The translations under genes and the position numbers were made by a program. The notes below the pieces were generated by a model. That model worked only from the letters and a program-made list of their open reading frames with translations. It ran no database searches and was not told the DNA's origin. 51,432 nt of DNA from Candidatus Curtissbacteria bacterium RIFCSPLOWO2_02_41_11 (GTDB lineage: Bacteria > Patescibacteriota > Microgenomatia > Curtissbacterales > GWA2-41-24): positions 80,492 to 131,923 of the forward strand of contig MFBU01000005.1 of NCBI GenBank assembly GCA_001775055.1, written 5' to 3'. Below are positions 1 to 7,727 of the stretch, piece after piece (position 1 is the first letter of the stretch; each line of letters opens with the position of its first letter).

Positions 1-212
1 GATCAAAGACAGGTACGAATCAGGAAATTTTAGATTCGATTGATCCGAAAGTTGCCATTATTCAAGTCGGCAAAAACAGCTTCGGCCACCCGCACAAAGA
101 AGTACTGGAGATGCTAGGATCAAAAGGAGTAAAAATATATCGTAATGATATCAATGGTGTCATTGAGTTGAAGAGTGATGGAGACAACTACAAAGTCAAA
201 AGCTCCAACTAA
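1..212 (+). CDS. ComEC/Rec2-like competence protein, C-terminal fragment (5' end outside window)
   Basis: The open frame enters from the left edge and ends at TAA 210-212, giving about 70 residues. The tail contains VGKNSFGHPHKEVLEML followed by IYRNDINGVIEL, which matches the end of the metallo-beta-lactamase-like domain of ComEC/Rec2 DNA-uptake channels (the usual pattern is VGxxNxYGHPHxEVLxxL, then YRTDxxGxI). The membrane channel part would lie outside the window. If correct, it is an inner-membrane protein for importing transforming DNA and would pair functionally with the type IV pilin genes in this window. Another ComEC-type metallo-hydrolase fragment is the alternative. Confidence 0.72.
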   Translation, partial: SKTGTNQEILDSIDPKVAIIQVGKNSFGHPHKEVLEMLGSKGVKIYRNDINGVIELKSDGDNYKVKSSN

Positions 213-291
213 CAATTGACAATTGACAATTAACCCCACTTCGTCAAGTGAGACACTTGACTTCGAGGGGCAAGCAATTGACAATTGACAC
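213..291. repeat. TTGACAA heptamer arrays around a TCAAGTG/CACTTGA palindrome
   Basis: Two short arrays of the 7-nt unit TTGACAA flank a core reading CCCCACTTCGTCAAGTG...CACTTGACTTCGAGGGGC. The core recurs at about 4643-4685 and, inverted, at about 7728-7771. It fills the gap between the ComEC-like gene and argS and leaves no obvious Shine-Dalgarno sequence before argS. Confidence 0.85.
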
Positions 292-1938
292 ATGATGCTT
301 CGAGAACAGATTAAAAAAGACATTGCAAAAGCAATTTCCAATTTCAAATTTCCAATTTCAAATGCGGAAATAGAAGTTACAAGGACTTCTGACCCGGAAT
401 TTGGAGATTTTGCGACGAATCTTCCTTTAAAAATTAGCCGAGGTAGCAAGCAGTCTCCAATGGAGTCTGCTAGACTTTTGGCTGATAGTTTAAAAGATTT
501 GCCTTACGTTGAAAAACTAGAGGTTAAGGAGCCGGGATTTATCAATTTTTTCCTCAAAAACGAGGTTTGGCAAAAACAAGTAGAGGATGTACTCAATCGG
601 GGATCAAAATACGGAGCGAACGAAATTGCCAAGGGGCAGAAGGCAAGAGTTGAGTTTGTATCGGCTAACCCGACAGGGCCTTTGCATTTTGGCAACGCGC
701 GCGGCGGGCCGATCGGCGACAGCTTGGCTTCAGTTCTTGAGTTTTGCGGATATCAAGTACTTCGGGAATATATTGACAATGATCGGGGAAATCAGGTTTG
801 TGACCTTGGTAAAACTTTGGCAGCCAGAGCCGGCTTTATTAAAGTCAATAAGGCTGATTTGGTTTATCAAGGTGCCTATACCAAAGAAATTGCCCAAAAA
901 ATTAAGCCAAAAATAGGCAGAATTACCAATCTTTCCGAAAGACAAATTATCCAAAAAGCAGGTGAAGTTGGTGTTGCGATTCTCTTTAAAGAAATAATTG
1001 CCGACATTGCCGACATGGGCATTAAATACGATCTGGTTGTTCACGAAAGCGATTTGCAAAAGGAAGCTGCTAAAGTGCTAAGTGGACTTGAAAAAAAGGG
1101 ATTACTGGTCAAAAAAGAAGGCGCTGTCTGGTTTGCTCCACGCAACGAATTTTTAAAGGATAAAGATGCGGTAGTTATTAAATCCGACGGTTCGTACACC
1201 TATTTTACGGCCGATGTTGTTTATCACCAGCAAAAATTTGCAAGCGGTTACAATCTGGTCGTTGATATTTTCGGCAGCAATACTGTCGGTCATGTCCCAA
1301 AACTTAAGTCTTTAGCCCAAGCGTTAGGGTTTGACCTTTCTAAATTTAAGGTGATTTTATATCAGTTTGTCAGGATAAAGAGGGGGAATGAGGTTGTAAA
1401 AATGAGCAAGCGCGCCGGCAATTTTGTGACTGTTCGGGAAGTTTTGGACGAAGTCGGTCGCGACGCAACCCGCTTTTTTATCCTGATGCATGATGCCAAT
1501 TCCCATATTGATTTTGATTTGGATTTGGCGCGTAAGAAATCAAAGGAAAATCCGGTTTATTATGTGCAATACGCAAACGCGAGAATCTGCAGTATATTGA
1601 CTAAAGCTAAACGACAAACGACTAACGCAAAAATTGACTACCCACTACCCACTACCCACTACCAACTACTAACTACCAACTACGAACTAGATCTCATCAA
1701 ACAAATTACTAGATTGCCGGAATTAGTCGAGGATATTGGCCAAAGTTTTGCAGTGCATCGGCTAACGACTTATGCAATCGAGCTTGCCGATTCGTTCCAT
1801 AAGTTCTATGAAAATTGTCAGGTTTTAGGTACCGGTGGTGATTTAGAGTCGGCTCGGCTAAGTTTGATTTTGGCCACCAAAATTGCCCTTTTTAATACTC
1901 TAAAACTTCTGGGCGTTTCCGCCCCGGAAAAAATGTGA
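292..1938 (+). CDS. argS: Arginyl-tRNA synthetase
   Basis: Charges tRNA-Arg with arginine in the cytoplasm. The class I signature is at about residues 122-135 (SANPTGPLHFGNARGG, a HIGH-like motif), and the KMSKR loop is at about 369 (VVKMSKRAGNF). The DALR anticodon-binding domain starts near 420 (YYVQYANARI). At 548 aa it is close to family length. Start ATG 292 or ATG 295 is possible; both lie directly after a TTGACAA array with no clear ribosome site. Oddity: between the first helices of the DALR domain, about residues 448-466 are encoded by a 7-nt tandem array and read [17 protein letters not shown], which is not family sequence. The stop overlaps the next start (GTGTGA), suggesting translational coupling. 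Confidence 0.96.
   Translation: MMLREQIKKDIAKAISNFKFPISNAEIEVTRTSDPEFGDFATNLPLKISRGSKQSPMESARLLADSLKDLPYVEKLEVKEPGFINFFLKNEVWQKQVEDVLNRGSKYGANEIAKGQKARVEFVSANPTGPLHFGNARGGPIGDSLASVLEFCGYQVLREYIDNDRGNQVCDLGKTLAARAGFIKVNKADLVYQGAYTKEIAQKIKPKIGRITNLSERQIIQKAGEVGVAILFKEIIADIADMGIKYDLVVHESDLQKEAAKVLSGLEKKGLLVKKEGAVWFAPRNEFLKDKDAVVIKSDGSYTYFTADVVYHQQKFASGYNLVVDIFGSNTVGHVPKLKSLAQALGFDLSKFKVILYQFVRIKRGNEVVKMSKRAGNFVTVREVLDEVGRDATRFFILMHDANSHIDFDLDLARKKSKENPVYYVQYANARICSILTKAKRQTTNAKIDYPLPTTHYQLLTTNYELDLIKQITRLPELVEDIGQSFAVHRLTTYAIELADSFHKFYENCQVLGTGGDLESARLSLILATKIALFNTLKLLGVSAPEKM
1637..1690. repeat. ACTACCA-type heptamer array inside argS
   Basis: About seven imperfect units of ACTACCC/ACTACCA run in frame through argS and encode a peptide with a 7-residue period ([13 protein letters not shown]). 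The same peptide family appears in rplJ, the PEGA protein, the M24 peptidase and the PilW-like prepilin. Confidence 0.9.
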
Positions 1939-2828
1939 AGAAGATTTTGCTCTTGATAGTTGTCATATTTTCCGTCATTTTTGGCTATTCTCTGGCGACC
2001 TCAAATCTTTTAAAGAATAATAGAGAGTTGCCACCAATGCCGAGTGGACAGAAAAGCGCTATTTTACGCTTGGCTTTAGTTTCTGATTCGCATAAAGACA
2101 ATGAAAATTTAAAAAAAGCCCTTCGACAAGCTGGCGGCATGGGGATTAATTTGGTAATTGGCCTTGGCGATTACACCAATGTGGGCACGCTTGAGGAGTT
2201 AAGACAAGCCAAGGAGATATTTGATCAGTCAAAACTTGATTATCTGTTAACTGCCGGTGACCATGATCTTTGGGATAGCCGAGACAAAGGAAAAGATCCT
2301 CTTTCAAATTTTAAGGAAGTATTTGGCCTGTCCTCACAAGTATTTGAAAAGGATAATATACAGTTTGTTATAGTAGATAATAGTGATATATATAAGGGAA
2401 TTTCCCAAGAAGATTGGGAAATTCTAAAGAGTATCAAAAGTATCAAGAGTACCAAAAGTACCACGAGCTCAAATAGCCAGCAAGCACTTGATACCCGTGA
2501 TACTCTTAACACTCGTGGTACCCTTATCTTCGTCTTTGCCCAGAAAACGCCTTTTCATCCGGATTCAAAGCATGTCATGGGTTCGGAAAGCGCGCAGGTG
2601 GCAGATCAGGCTAAGGAGTTAATGACGCTTCTTGAGGATAAAAAGGTGGATGGATTCTTCAGTGGCGATTTGCATTTTTTTGCCGAGTATCAAAGTCCCA
2701 GCGGTCTTGTTAAAATGACCACTGTTGGCGCAGTGGCCAAAGAGCGCAATTTCCAAGGCCCGCGTTTTGCGATTCTGGCGGTTTTTGACGACTATTCTTG
2801 GGAAGTCGAAGATGTTGAGATTCGTTAA
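1935..2828 (+). CDS. Membrane-anchored calcineurin-like metallophosphoesterase
   Basis: N-terminal signal or anchor helix (residues 3-22), then metallophosphoesterase motifs in order: LVSDSHKDN (near 47), GLGDYTN (near 75), AGDHDLW (GNHD-like, near 103) and FSGDLHFF (GHxH-like, near 240). The catalytic domain probably faces outward. Substrate unknown. GTG start at 1935 overlaps the argS stop by two bases, so the two are likely cotranscribed. About residues 165-198 (KSIKSIKSTKSTTSS...TRDTLNTRGTL) are encoded by an inverted 9-nt repeat element inserted in frame between conserved motifs. Confidence 0.82.
   Translation: MKKILLLIVVIFSVIFGYSLATSNLLKNNRELPPMPSGQKSAILRLALVSDSHKDNENLKKALRQAGGMGINLVIGLGDYTNVGTLEELRQAKEIFDQSKLDYLLTAGDHDLWDSRDKGKDPLSNFKEVFGLSSQVFEKDNIQFVIVDNSDIYKGISQEDWEILKSIKSIKSTKSTTSSNSQQALDTRDTLNTRGTLIFVFAQKTPFHPDSKHVMGSESAQVADQAKELMTLLEDKKVDGFFSGDLHFFAEYQSPSGLVKMTTVGAVAKERNFQGPRFAILAVFDDYSWEVEDVEIR
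2427..2528. repeat. In-frame inverted nonamer element inside the metallophosphoesterase gene
   Basis: Left arm carries units like AAAAGTATC, AAGAGTACC and AAAAGTACC; right arm carries GATACCCGT, GATACTCTT and GGTACCCTT, roughly the reverse complement. The arms could pair with a loop of about 25 nt. The whole element is read through without a stop. Confidence 0.8.
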
Positions 2829-2846
2829 GTGACTTAAGTTACTTAT

Positions 2847-4121
2847 ATGCAAAATACTTTTGAAAAAATTACTTTAGACAACGGTCTTCGCCTAATTTTG
2901 GCGCCGCTGCCGGCGTTTCGCTCAATAACGGCCATTATTCTTTGCGGTGCCGGCAGCCGCTATGAAACACGCGAAACCAACGGCGTTTCGCACTTTCTGG
3001 AGCACATGTTTTTTAAAGGTACAAAATCCCGTCCGACAGCTGCCGAAATCTCCCATGCCCTCGACGAAATCGGCGCCGATTACAATGCTTTCACCGGCAA
3101 AGAAACTACCGGTTATCACATAAAATCTGCCAGCGAACATTTACCTCTGATCTTAGAAATGCTTTCTGACATGCTTTGGAATTCCAAATTCGACGAGGCT
3201 GAAATCGAAAAGGAACGGGGTGTAATTATCGAAGAGCTCAATCTTTATGAGGATACGCCGATGCGCCGGGTTAGCGAGGTTTACGAGCAGGTTTTATGGG
3301 GAGATCAGCCTTTGGGCTGGGATATCGGCGGCCGTAAAGAAGTCATTGGCAAATTAGGGCGCGCTGATTTTATTGACTACATTAATGCCCGCTATCTGCC
3401 CAATAACATGGTAATTTCGCTGGCCGGGCATTTTGATGAAAAAAAAACAGTCGCCTTAGTTGAAAAATATTTTGGCCATAAAGCTCGTCAGTCGGTTGGC
3501 GGTTTTGTGCCGGTTTCGGAAAATCAAAAAAAGCCACAACTAAAAGTTATTTACAAAAAAACCGACCAGGCCCATTTGGTAGTCGGCGTGCGCAGCTTTA
3601 AAATCGGCCATCCCAACCGTTATATTGCGGCGGTTTTAGGGACAATTTTAGGCGGCGGCATGTCTTCCAGGCTTTTTATCAATGTTCGCGAAAAGCGCGG
3701 TTTGGCTTATTACGTGCGTGCCGATCACGAATCTTACCTTGATACCGGAACACTGGCGGCCTCAGCCGGAGTTGATCTTAGGCGTATAGAGGATGCCATC
3801 AAAGTTATACTTTTGGAATTCAAAAAAATTACCAAGGAGAAGGTGCTAGATAAGGAACTGAAAAAGGCCAAGGAATATCTAAAGGGCAGGATTATTCTGG
3901 CCTGGGAAGACTCTCGAACAGCTGCTCTTTCATTTGGCAGTGATGAGATTTTGGAAGGCAAGGTGCGAACTTTGGATGAATATTTAAAGCGGATTGATGA
4001 GGTTAGGGCAGAGGATATTCTGCGGGTTGCCCAGTTTTTATTTACCAACAATAAACTTAACTTGGCGGTTATTGGACCGTTTCGCGATGCGGTAAAGTTT
4101 GAAAAAATACTTCAACTCTGA
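2847..4121 (+). CDS. M16 family zinc peptidase (insulinase/processing-peptidase type)
   Basis: Zinc-dependent protease. The inverted zincin motif HFLEH is present at about residues 49-53 (SHFLEHMFFKGT), with the third ligand region EKERGVIIEEL near 128. The C-terminal half has the usual GMSSRLFINVREKRGLAYYV block near 277. At 424 aa it is the standard single-chain bacterial length with two M16 domains. No signal peptide, so probably cytoplasmic. ATG 2847 follows the previous gene by 18 nt. The TGA stop is the first triplet of a TGACAAT array, so the array supplies the stop codon. Confidence 0.93.
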   Translation: MQNTFEKITLDNGLRLILAPLPAFRSITAIILCGAGSRYETRETNGVSHFLEHMFFKGTKSRPTAAEISHALDEIGADYNAFTGKETTGYHIKSASEHLPLILEMLSDMLWNSKFDEAEIEKERGVIIEELNLYEDTPMRRVSEVYEQVLWGDQPLGWDIGGRKEVIGKLGRADFIDYINARYLPNNMVISLAGHFDEKKTVALVEKYFGHKARQSVGGFVPVSENQKKPQLKVIYKKTDQAHLVVGVRSFKIGHPNRYIAAVLGTILGGGMSSRLFINVREKRGLAYYVRADHESYLDTGTLAASAGVDLRRIEDAIKVILLEFKKITKEKVLDKELKKAKEYLKGRIILAWEDSRTAALSFGSDEILEGKVRTLDEYLKRIDEVRAEDILRVAQFLFTNNKLNLAVIGPFRDAVKFEKILQL

Positions 4122-4156
4122 CAATTGACAATTGACAATTGACAATTGACAATTAA
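4119..4156. repeat. TGACAAT heptamer array
   Basis: Five tandem units of TGACAAT, ending in TTAAGGT just before the ndk ATG. Its first triplet is the stop of the M16 gene. Each unit contains TTGACA, the consensus -35 hexamer, but no convincing -10 lies at the right distance before ndk. Confidence 0.93.
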
Positions 4157-4159
4157 GGT

Positions 4160-4621
4160 ATGCAAAGGACTGTTGTTTTATTAAAACCGGATAGCATCCA
4201 GCGCGGCCTTATCGGTGAAATTATTCATCGCTTTGAGCGAAAAGGCTTAAAACTGGTCGGTCTTAAAATGATGGCGGTTTCAGATGCTCTTTTGGAGGAG
4301 CATTACGCCCACCACAAAGACAAACCCTTTTTTGCCGGGCTTAAAAAATTTATGTCGTCTGCGCCGATTGTCTGTGTGCTGCTTGAGGGGAAAGATGCGG
4401 TTAGTGTCGTTCGTAAAATGGCGGGTTTAACCAGCGGCAGGGAGGCGGAATTGGGTAGTATCCGCGGCGATTTTTCAATGTCAACCAGCGCCAATATTAT
4501 CCATGTTTCCGATACAGAGGCCGCTGCCCGTGAAGAAGAAACCCGCTTTTTCAAAAAGGATGAGATTTTTGATTGGGAAAGCGCTGTTGCCCCTTATCTT
4601 TACGGCGAAGACGAGAAATAA
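4160..4621 (+). CDS. ndk: Nucleoside diphosphate kinase
   Basis: Transfers the gamma phosphate of ATP to nucleoside diphosphates. Recognised by VLLKPDSIQRGLIGEI at the N-terminus, the GSIRGDFS segment, and the phosphohistidine loop NIIHVSDTEAAAREE (active-site His near residue 115). Length 153 aa is normal for the family. It lies between two heptamer arrays; the only ribosome-site-like stretch (AAGG) is one base from the ATG, so initiation is atypical. Confidence 0.97.
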   Translation: MQRTVVLLKPDSIQRGLIGEIIHRFERKGLKLVGLKMMAVSDALLEEHYAHHKDKPFFAGLKKFMSSAPIVCVLLEGKDAVSVVRKMAGLTSGREAELGSIRGDFSMSTSANIIHVSDTEAAAREEETRFFKKDEIFDWESAVAPYLYGEDEK

Positions 4622-4704
4622 CTCCAACTGACAATTGACAACTGACCCTACTTCGTCAAGTAAAACACTTGACTTCGAAGGGCAAGCAATTGACAATTGA
4701 AATT
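4622..4704. repeat. Second copy of the TCAAGTG/CACTTGA palindrome with TTGACAA units
   Basis: CTACTTCGTCAAG...CACTTGACTTCGAAGGGCAAGC flanked by ACAATTG units, as at 213-291. The open frame of the next gene runs back into it, which makes the automatic TTG start at 4669 doubtful. Confidence 0.87.
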
Positions 4705-5646
4705 GTGATCCAGCAAAAAATTACCAGGCATTTCCTTCGTCAGTACAAGCATTTTGTGCCGCACCATGATGAACAGGGTCAGCACCGGCGGGCGCAAGCT
4801 TTAACATTGCCGGCCTTGTTTTTGTATCTGCAGGTTTTGGTAGTTTTGACAGCCGGCCTTTATCTAATCCGTCTTAAAGCTCCGCACATTTTGGGAACGG
4901 CCAAGTTTACGGCCGAGCAAATTATTACTTTGACCAATGCCGCTAGGCAAAAGAATGATTTGCCCCCGCTTGCTTTTAATGATTCTTTGTCGCAGGCGGC
5001 CGGTGCCAAAGCCGGCGACATGTTTGCCCTCGATTATTGGGCCCACAATTCGCCGACAGGCAACACCCCTTGGAGTTTTATAACTCGGGCAGGCTACCGC
5101 TACATATTTGCCGGTGAAAATCTGGCGCGGGATTTTAGTGATGCCGGCTCGGTAGTTGACGCCTGGATGAATTCTCCTTCGCACAGGAGTAATCTTCTTG
5201 ATAAAAATTTCAAAGATATCGGCGTGGCGGTGGTTAATGACAAATTTGGTGGCAGAGATAGCACTTTAGTTGTGCAGATGTTCGGAACGGCGGTTTCGGC
5301 GGCGCCGGCTACTCAACCACTGGCCCAAACCCCTGGTGAAGGCTTGGGTCAGCAAATTAAGCCTTCACCAGAGGCTGTAATCCAAACGCCCATAACGCCT
5401 CAAGGGGTAACCGCCATAGTTGCGGGTCCTGCCGAAGTGACGGTTTTGGCAACCAAACAATTTTCGATTGCCAAAGGGGCGGCATTGGGTTTGGTCAGCT
5501 TTATATTTTTGCTGTTTGTACTTGAGGCTGTAGTAACTTTAAGACGGGCTGATCTGCGGCTAAGATCTGGGATTATTGCCCATTTGGCGCTTTTGGCTTT
5601 TGTGCTCTTTGCGGTTTGGTATGCGACAGCCGGAGCGATAATTTGA
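4705..5646 (+). CDS. CAP (SCP/YkwD-like) domain membrane protein
   Basis: I prefer GTG 4705 over the listed TTG 4669, which lies in the repeat. One membrane helix lies near residues 35-55 (ALFLYLQVLVVLTAGLYLI), then a CAP domain: ITLTNAARQKNDLPPL, AGDMFALDYWAHNSPTG, AGENLARDF, AWMNSPSHRSNLL. A Pro/Thr-rich stretch and two C-terminal membrane helices follow. The CAP domain is predicted to be outside the cell. CAP proteins occur in secreted defence, adhesion and wall-binding roles; no catalytic activity can be claimed. Confidence 0.85.
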   Translation: MIQQKITRHFLRQYKHFVPHHDEQGQHRRAQALTLPALFLYLQVLVVLTAGLYLIRLKAPHILGTAKFTAEQIITLTNAARQKNDLPPLAFNDSLSQAAGAKAGDMFALDYWAHNSPTGNTPWSFITRAGYRYIFAGENLARDFSDAGSVVDAWMNSPSHRSNLLDKNFKDIGVAVVNDKFGGRDSTLVVQMFGTAVSAAPATQPLAQTPGEGLGQQIKPSPEAVIQTPITPQGVTAIVAGPAEVTVLATKQFSIAKGAALGLVSFIFLLFVLEAVVTLRRADLRLRSGIIAHLALLAFVLFAVWYATAGAII

Positions 5647-5742
5647 GATGCAAAAAGACGAACGACTAATGACTAAAGCCGTCATAAATTAAATTTTTTG
5701 ATTGCATTAGTCTTTAGTCTTTAGACTTTAGACATCAATAAA
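5647..5742. repeat. TAGTCTT heptamer element
   Basis: Left arm GACGAACGACTAATGACTAAAG and right arm TTAGTCTTTAGTCTTTAGACTTTAGAC are partly complementary and enclose an AT-rich loop. This is the usual two-arm layout of the window with a different unit. Confidence 0.7.
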
Positions 5743-5994
5743 ATGAAACAGTTTGATACAGTTGCTCATATATTTTTACTATTCGCACTTGGCCTTGGGG
5801 CTGTTGGTATTTACCGCTCGCGCTATGATGCGACGGGGCAATTTTTAGTAATTCTGGTGCTTTCGGTCTTTTATATTCTTTGGGGAGTACTTTACCATCA
5901 TCTCAGGGGTGATTTAAAAAGAAAGCTTTTTTTTGAATATCTGATTTTGGCCTCAATCGCCGGCGTGGTAGGGTTTTTGGTATTTGTGAGGTAA
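5743..5994 (+). CDS. Small three-helix membrane protein of unknown function
   Basis: 83 aa with hydrophobic stretches at about residues 8-22, 31-50 and 63-81 and a basic loop (HHLRGDLKRK) before the last helix. I do not recognise a family. Its TAA stop is followed at once by the array that flanks the convergent GxxExxY gene. Confidence 0.6.
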   Translation: MKQFDTVAHIFLLFALGLGAVGIYRSRYDATGQFLVILVLSVFYILWGVLYHHLRGDLKRKLFFEYLILASIAGVVGFLVFVR

Positions 5995-5996
5995 AA

Positions 5997-6470
5997 CCGC
6001 GGAACTACGCGGAACGATACGCAGAAATACGCGGACGCGCACTGTCGTAGACCCTACGGATGATCTCTACACCTTTCGGATTACCGAAATTTACCAAAAA
6101 GCCTAATTTAAATCGCGAGTTTTTTAAATAATGCCAGAATTGGGCGATATCTTCTTTATGCAAGAAAGGTTTGGCTTTCAATTCAATTAAGATTATATTG
6201 TTAACCAGAAGATCAGGCGTATAGACTCCAACTTTTACTCCCAAATAATACACTGGTATTTGTTTTTCTCTTTCAACAGTTAAACCTTTACTGTTTAGTT
6301 CTAGTTCTAGCGCTTTCTGATAAACAGTTTCCTTTTGAGTATTGCGGAATTTCTTATAAATATTAAAGCACGCTCCGCGGATTAAGTAAGATTGTCTTTG
6401 ATATAGCAGGTTTGTATCTGCTTTATTCCGCGTTATACTCTGCATAGTTCTGCGGCTCGTCACGGATTTA
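5997..6470. mobile_element. Candidate inverted-heptamer element carrying a GxxExxY gene
   Basis: The left arm (+ strand) reads CCGCGGAACTACGCGGAACG then ATACGCAGAAATACGCGG. The right arm on the minus strand reads CCGCAGAACTATGCAGAGTA then TAACGCGGAAT. The arms are therefore imperfect inverted repeats of a 7-nt unit (ACGCGGA/ACGCAGA) on either side of one gene, and both ends of the gene run into them. Mobility is inferred from similarity to the four-helix-bundle loci in this window, not shown. Confidence 0.55.
6005..6463 (-). CDS. GxxExxY family protein (PD-(D/E)XK nuclease-like fold)
   Basis: 152 aa from GTG 6463, or 146 aa from ATG 6445; no clear ribosome site for either. The family core is visible: IRGACFNIYKKF, then KETVYQKALELEL, VEREKQIPVYYLG, YTPDLLVNN and IILIELKAKPF, ending LGFLVNFG. 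D of YTPDLL and ExK of IELKA fit a PD-(D/E)XK-type active site. The first and last residues (MTSRRTMQSITRN and ARPRISAYRSA) are encoded by the flanking array. The start overlaps the stop of prepilin 1 by 4 nt. Role unknown; the nuclease activity is a fold inference. Confidence 0.8.
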   Translation of the reverse strand: MTSRRTMQSITRNKADTNLLYQRQSYLIRGACFNIYKKFRNTQKETVYQKALELELNSKGLTVEREKQIPVYYLGVKVGVYTPDLLVNNIILIELKAKPFLHKEDIAQFWHYLKNSRFKLGFLVNFGNPKGVEIIRRVYDSARPRISAYRSA

Positions 6471-7026
6471 TCACGCAGTAGTTGCGGTCGGGTTGAAAGG
6501 TGCAGATAAGTACTCCAGGTTGGATATCAGGATCATTGCTGTTTTCCAGTGCTGCTGAAAGAACGTAGGAAAAATCGGAAGGATTATTATAATAATAACC
6601 GCTGAAATCTTGATAAGCTGGGTCTTTGGGGAGTTGTTGCATATAGGTAATACTGTTACATATAAAAGCTGTTTTTGAAGGATCTGGATCTTGCCATTCG
6701 ATTATATGCAAATCTCCTGTAACATTGCATCGGATTCTGCCGCTTGATGAGTCAGGATATTTGCCGTTAGTCTCAAAGTAAAGATCGAGGGCCGACTGGA
6801 CGGATTTTAAATCGTTTTTACGGCGGCCGTCGCGGCTTTTCATCTGAGCATTTATAAAAGAGGTGGAAACTACAGCAATCAAGATGGCGATAATGGTTAT
6901 GACTACCAGAAGCTCGATAAGCGTAAAGCCTTTGGCTTTACAGTATTTTGTATTTAGTATTTTGCATTTAGTATTTCTGATACCAGATACTAGATACCAG
7001 ATACTAGATACTTTAAGGAAGGGCAT
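6460..7026 (-). CDS. Type IV prepilin / type II pseudopilin 1
   Basis: Class III signal: KAKG|FTLIELLVVITIIAILIAVV near residue 34, with Glu at position +5, then a SRDGRRKNDLKSVQSALDLYF helix and a GspG-like C-terminal domain. It would be cleaved by a PilD-type peptidase and assembled into a pilus. The leader of about 33 residues (MPFLKVSSIWYLVSG...) is encoded by an array of GTATCTA/GTATCTG heptamers. First of three tandem prepilin genes sharing this 5' block while their bodies differ. ATG 7026 is the first start; no ribosome site is visible. Confidence 0.9.
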   Translation of the reverse strand: MPFLKVSSIWYLVSGIRNTKCKILNTKYCKAKGFTLIELLVVITIIAILIAVVSTSFINAQMKSRDGRRKNDLKSVQSALDLYFETNGKYPDSSSGRIRCNVTGDLHIIEWQDPDPSKTAFICNSITYMQQLPKDPAYQDFSGYYYNNPSDFSYVLSAALENSNDPDIQPGVLICTFQPDRNYCVINP

Positions 7027-7068
7027 TACTTTAAGTGTAAAGGGAAAAGCGGGAAGTGTAAAGCTTGG

Positions 7069-7713
7069 CTAGTTGGAGGGGCTAACTACGCAGTAATTGC
7101 GTCCGCTTTGGGGAACACAGGGAAGTGTGCCGGGAACGTAATTGGGGCTATTAATATTCTCAGGATCATTGGTGTTTTCCAATTTGGCAGAGAGGACATA
7201 GGAAAGATAGGAGGAGTTAGGTTCATAGTAATAGGGAATTTCGCCGGTCGGGTCTTTAGGCAGCTGCTGCAGATAGATGATAATTAGTGGTCCTGGTTTG
7301 CCGTTTTCTATTTTTGGACAATCAAATTTAGCTCCCCAACCGACAGATTTACCTACCGTGGGGCCCGGAGGACCGATCCGCATCATGCAGAAGATCTGAC
7401 CGTGGGGATCAGAACTTAAAGGATATGCTCCATTAGTCTGGAGGTAGAGTTCCAGCCCTTGCTGGACGGCCTTAAGATCGGCTTTTCTTTTACCGTCACG
7501 ACCCTTAATCTGGGCATTGGTAAATGAGGCGGAAACCGCGGCAATCAGAATGGCAATTATGGTCATGACGACCAGCAATTCAATTAGCGTAAAGCCTTTG
7601 GCTTTACAGTATTTTGTATTTAGTATTTTGCCTGCCTGCCGGCAAGGCAGGTATTTAGTATTTCTGATACAAGATACCAGATACCAGATACTAGATACTT
7701 TAAGGAAGGGCAT
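7069..7713 (-). CDS. Type IV prepilin / pseudopilin 2
   Basis: Same plan as prepilin 1: leader MPFLKVSSIWYLVSC, KAKG|FTLIELLVVMTIIAILI, KGRDGKRKADLKAVQQGLELYL, LPKDP, and the C-terminal block YLSYVLSAKLENTNDP...NYCVV. I take ATG 7713 as start because the upstream part (MTSRGKHLTIKL from TTG 7749) is repeat sequence. A GC-rich palindrome is inserted inside the leader and adds LPCRQAG. The conserved cysteines suggest a C-terminal disulfide loop. Confidence 0.89.
   Translation of the reverse strand: MPFLKVSSIWYLVSCIRNTKYLPCRQAGKILNTKYCKAKGFTLIELLVVMTIIAILIAAVSASFTNAQIKGRDGKRKADLKAVQQGLELYLQTNGAYPLSSDPHGQIFCMMRIGPPGPTVGKSVGWGAKFDCPKIENGKPGPLIIIYLQQLPKDPTGEIPYYYEPNSSYLSYVLSAKLENTNDPENINSPNYVPGTLPCVPQSGRNYCVVSPSN
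7631..7651. repeat. CCTGCC...GGCAGG palindrome in the prepilin 2 leader
   Basis: CCTGCCTGCCGGCAAGGCAGG splits the heptamer array that encodes the leader. A related palindrome (ACCTGCTTTACCAGCAGGT) is in frame in rplA near 36690-36708. Confidence 0.75.
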
Positions 7714-7727
7714 TAATTTAATTGTCA

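Noticed and set aside
4669-4704. TTG 4669 as start of the CAP-domain gene (and TTG 7749 for prepilin 2)
   Set aside because: These upstream codons are part of the dispersed TCAAGTG palindrome; GTG 4705 and ATG 7713 fit the proteins better.
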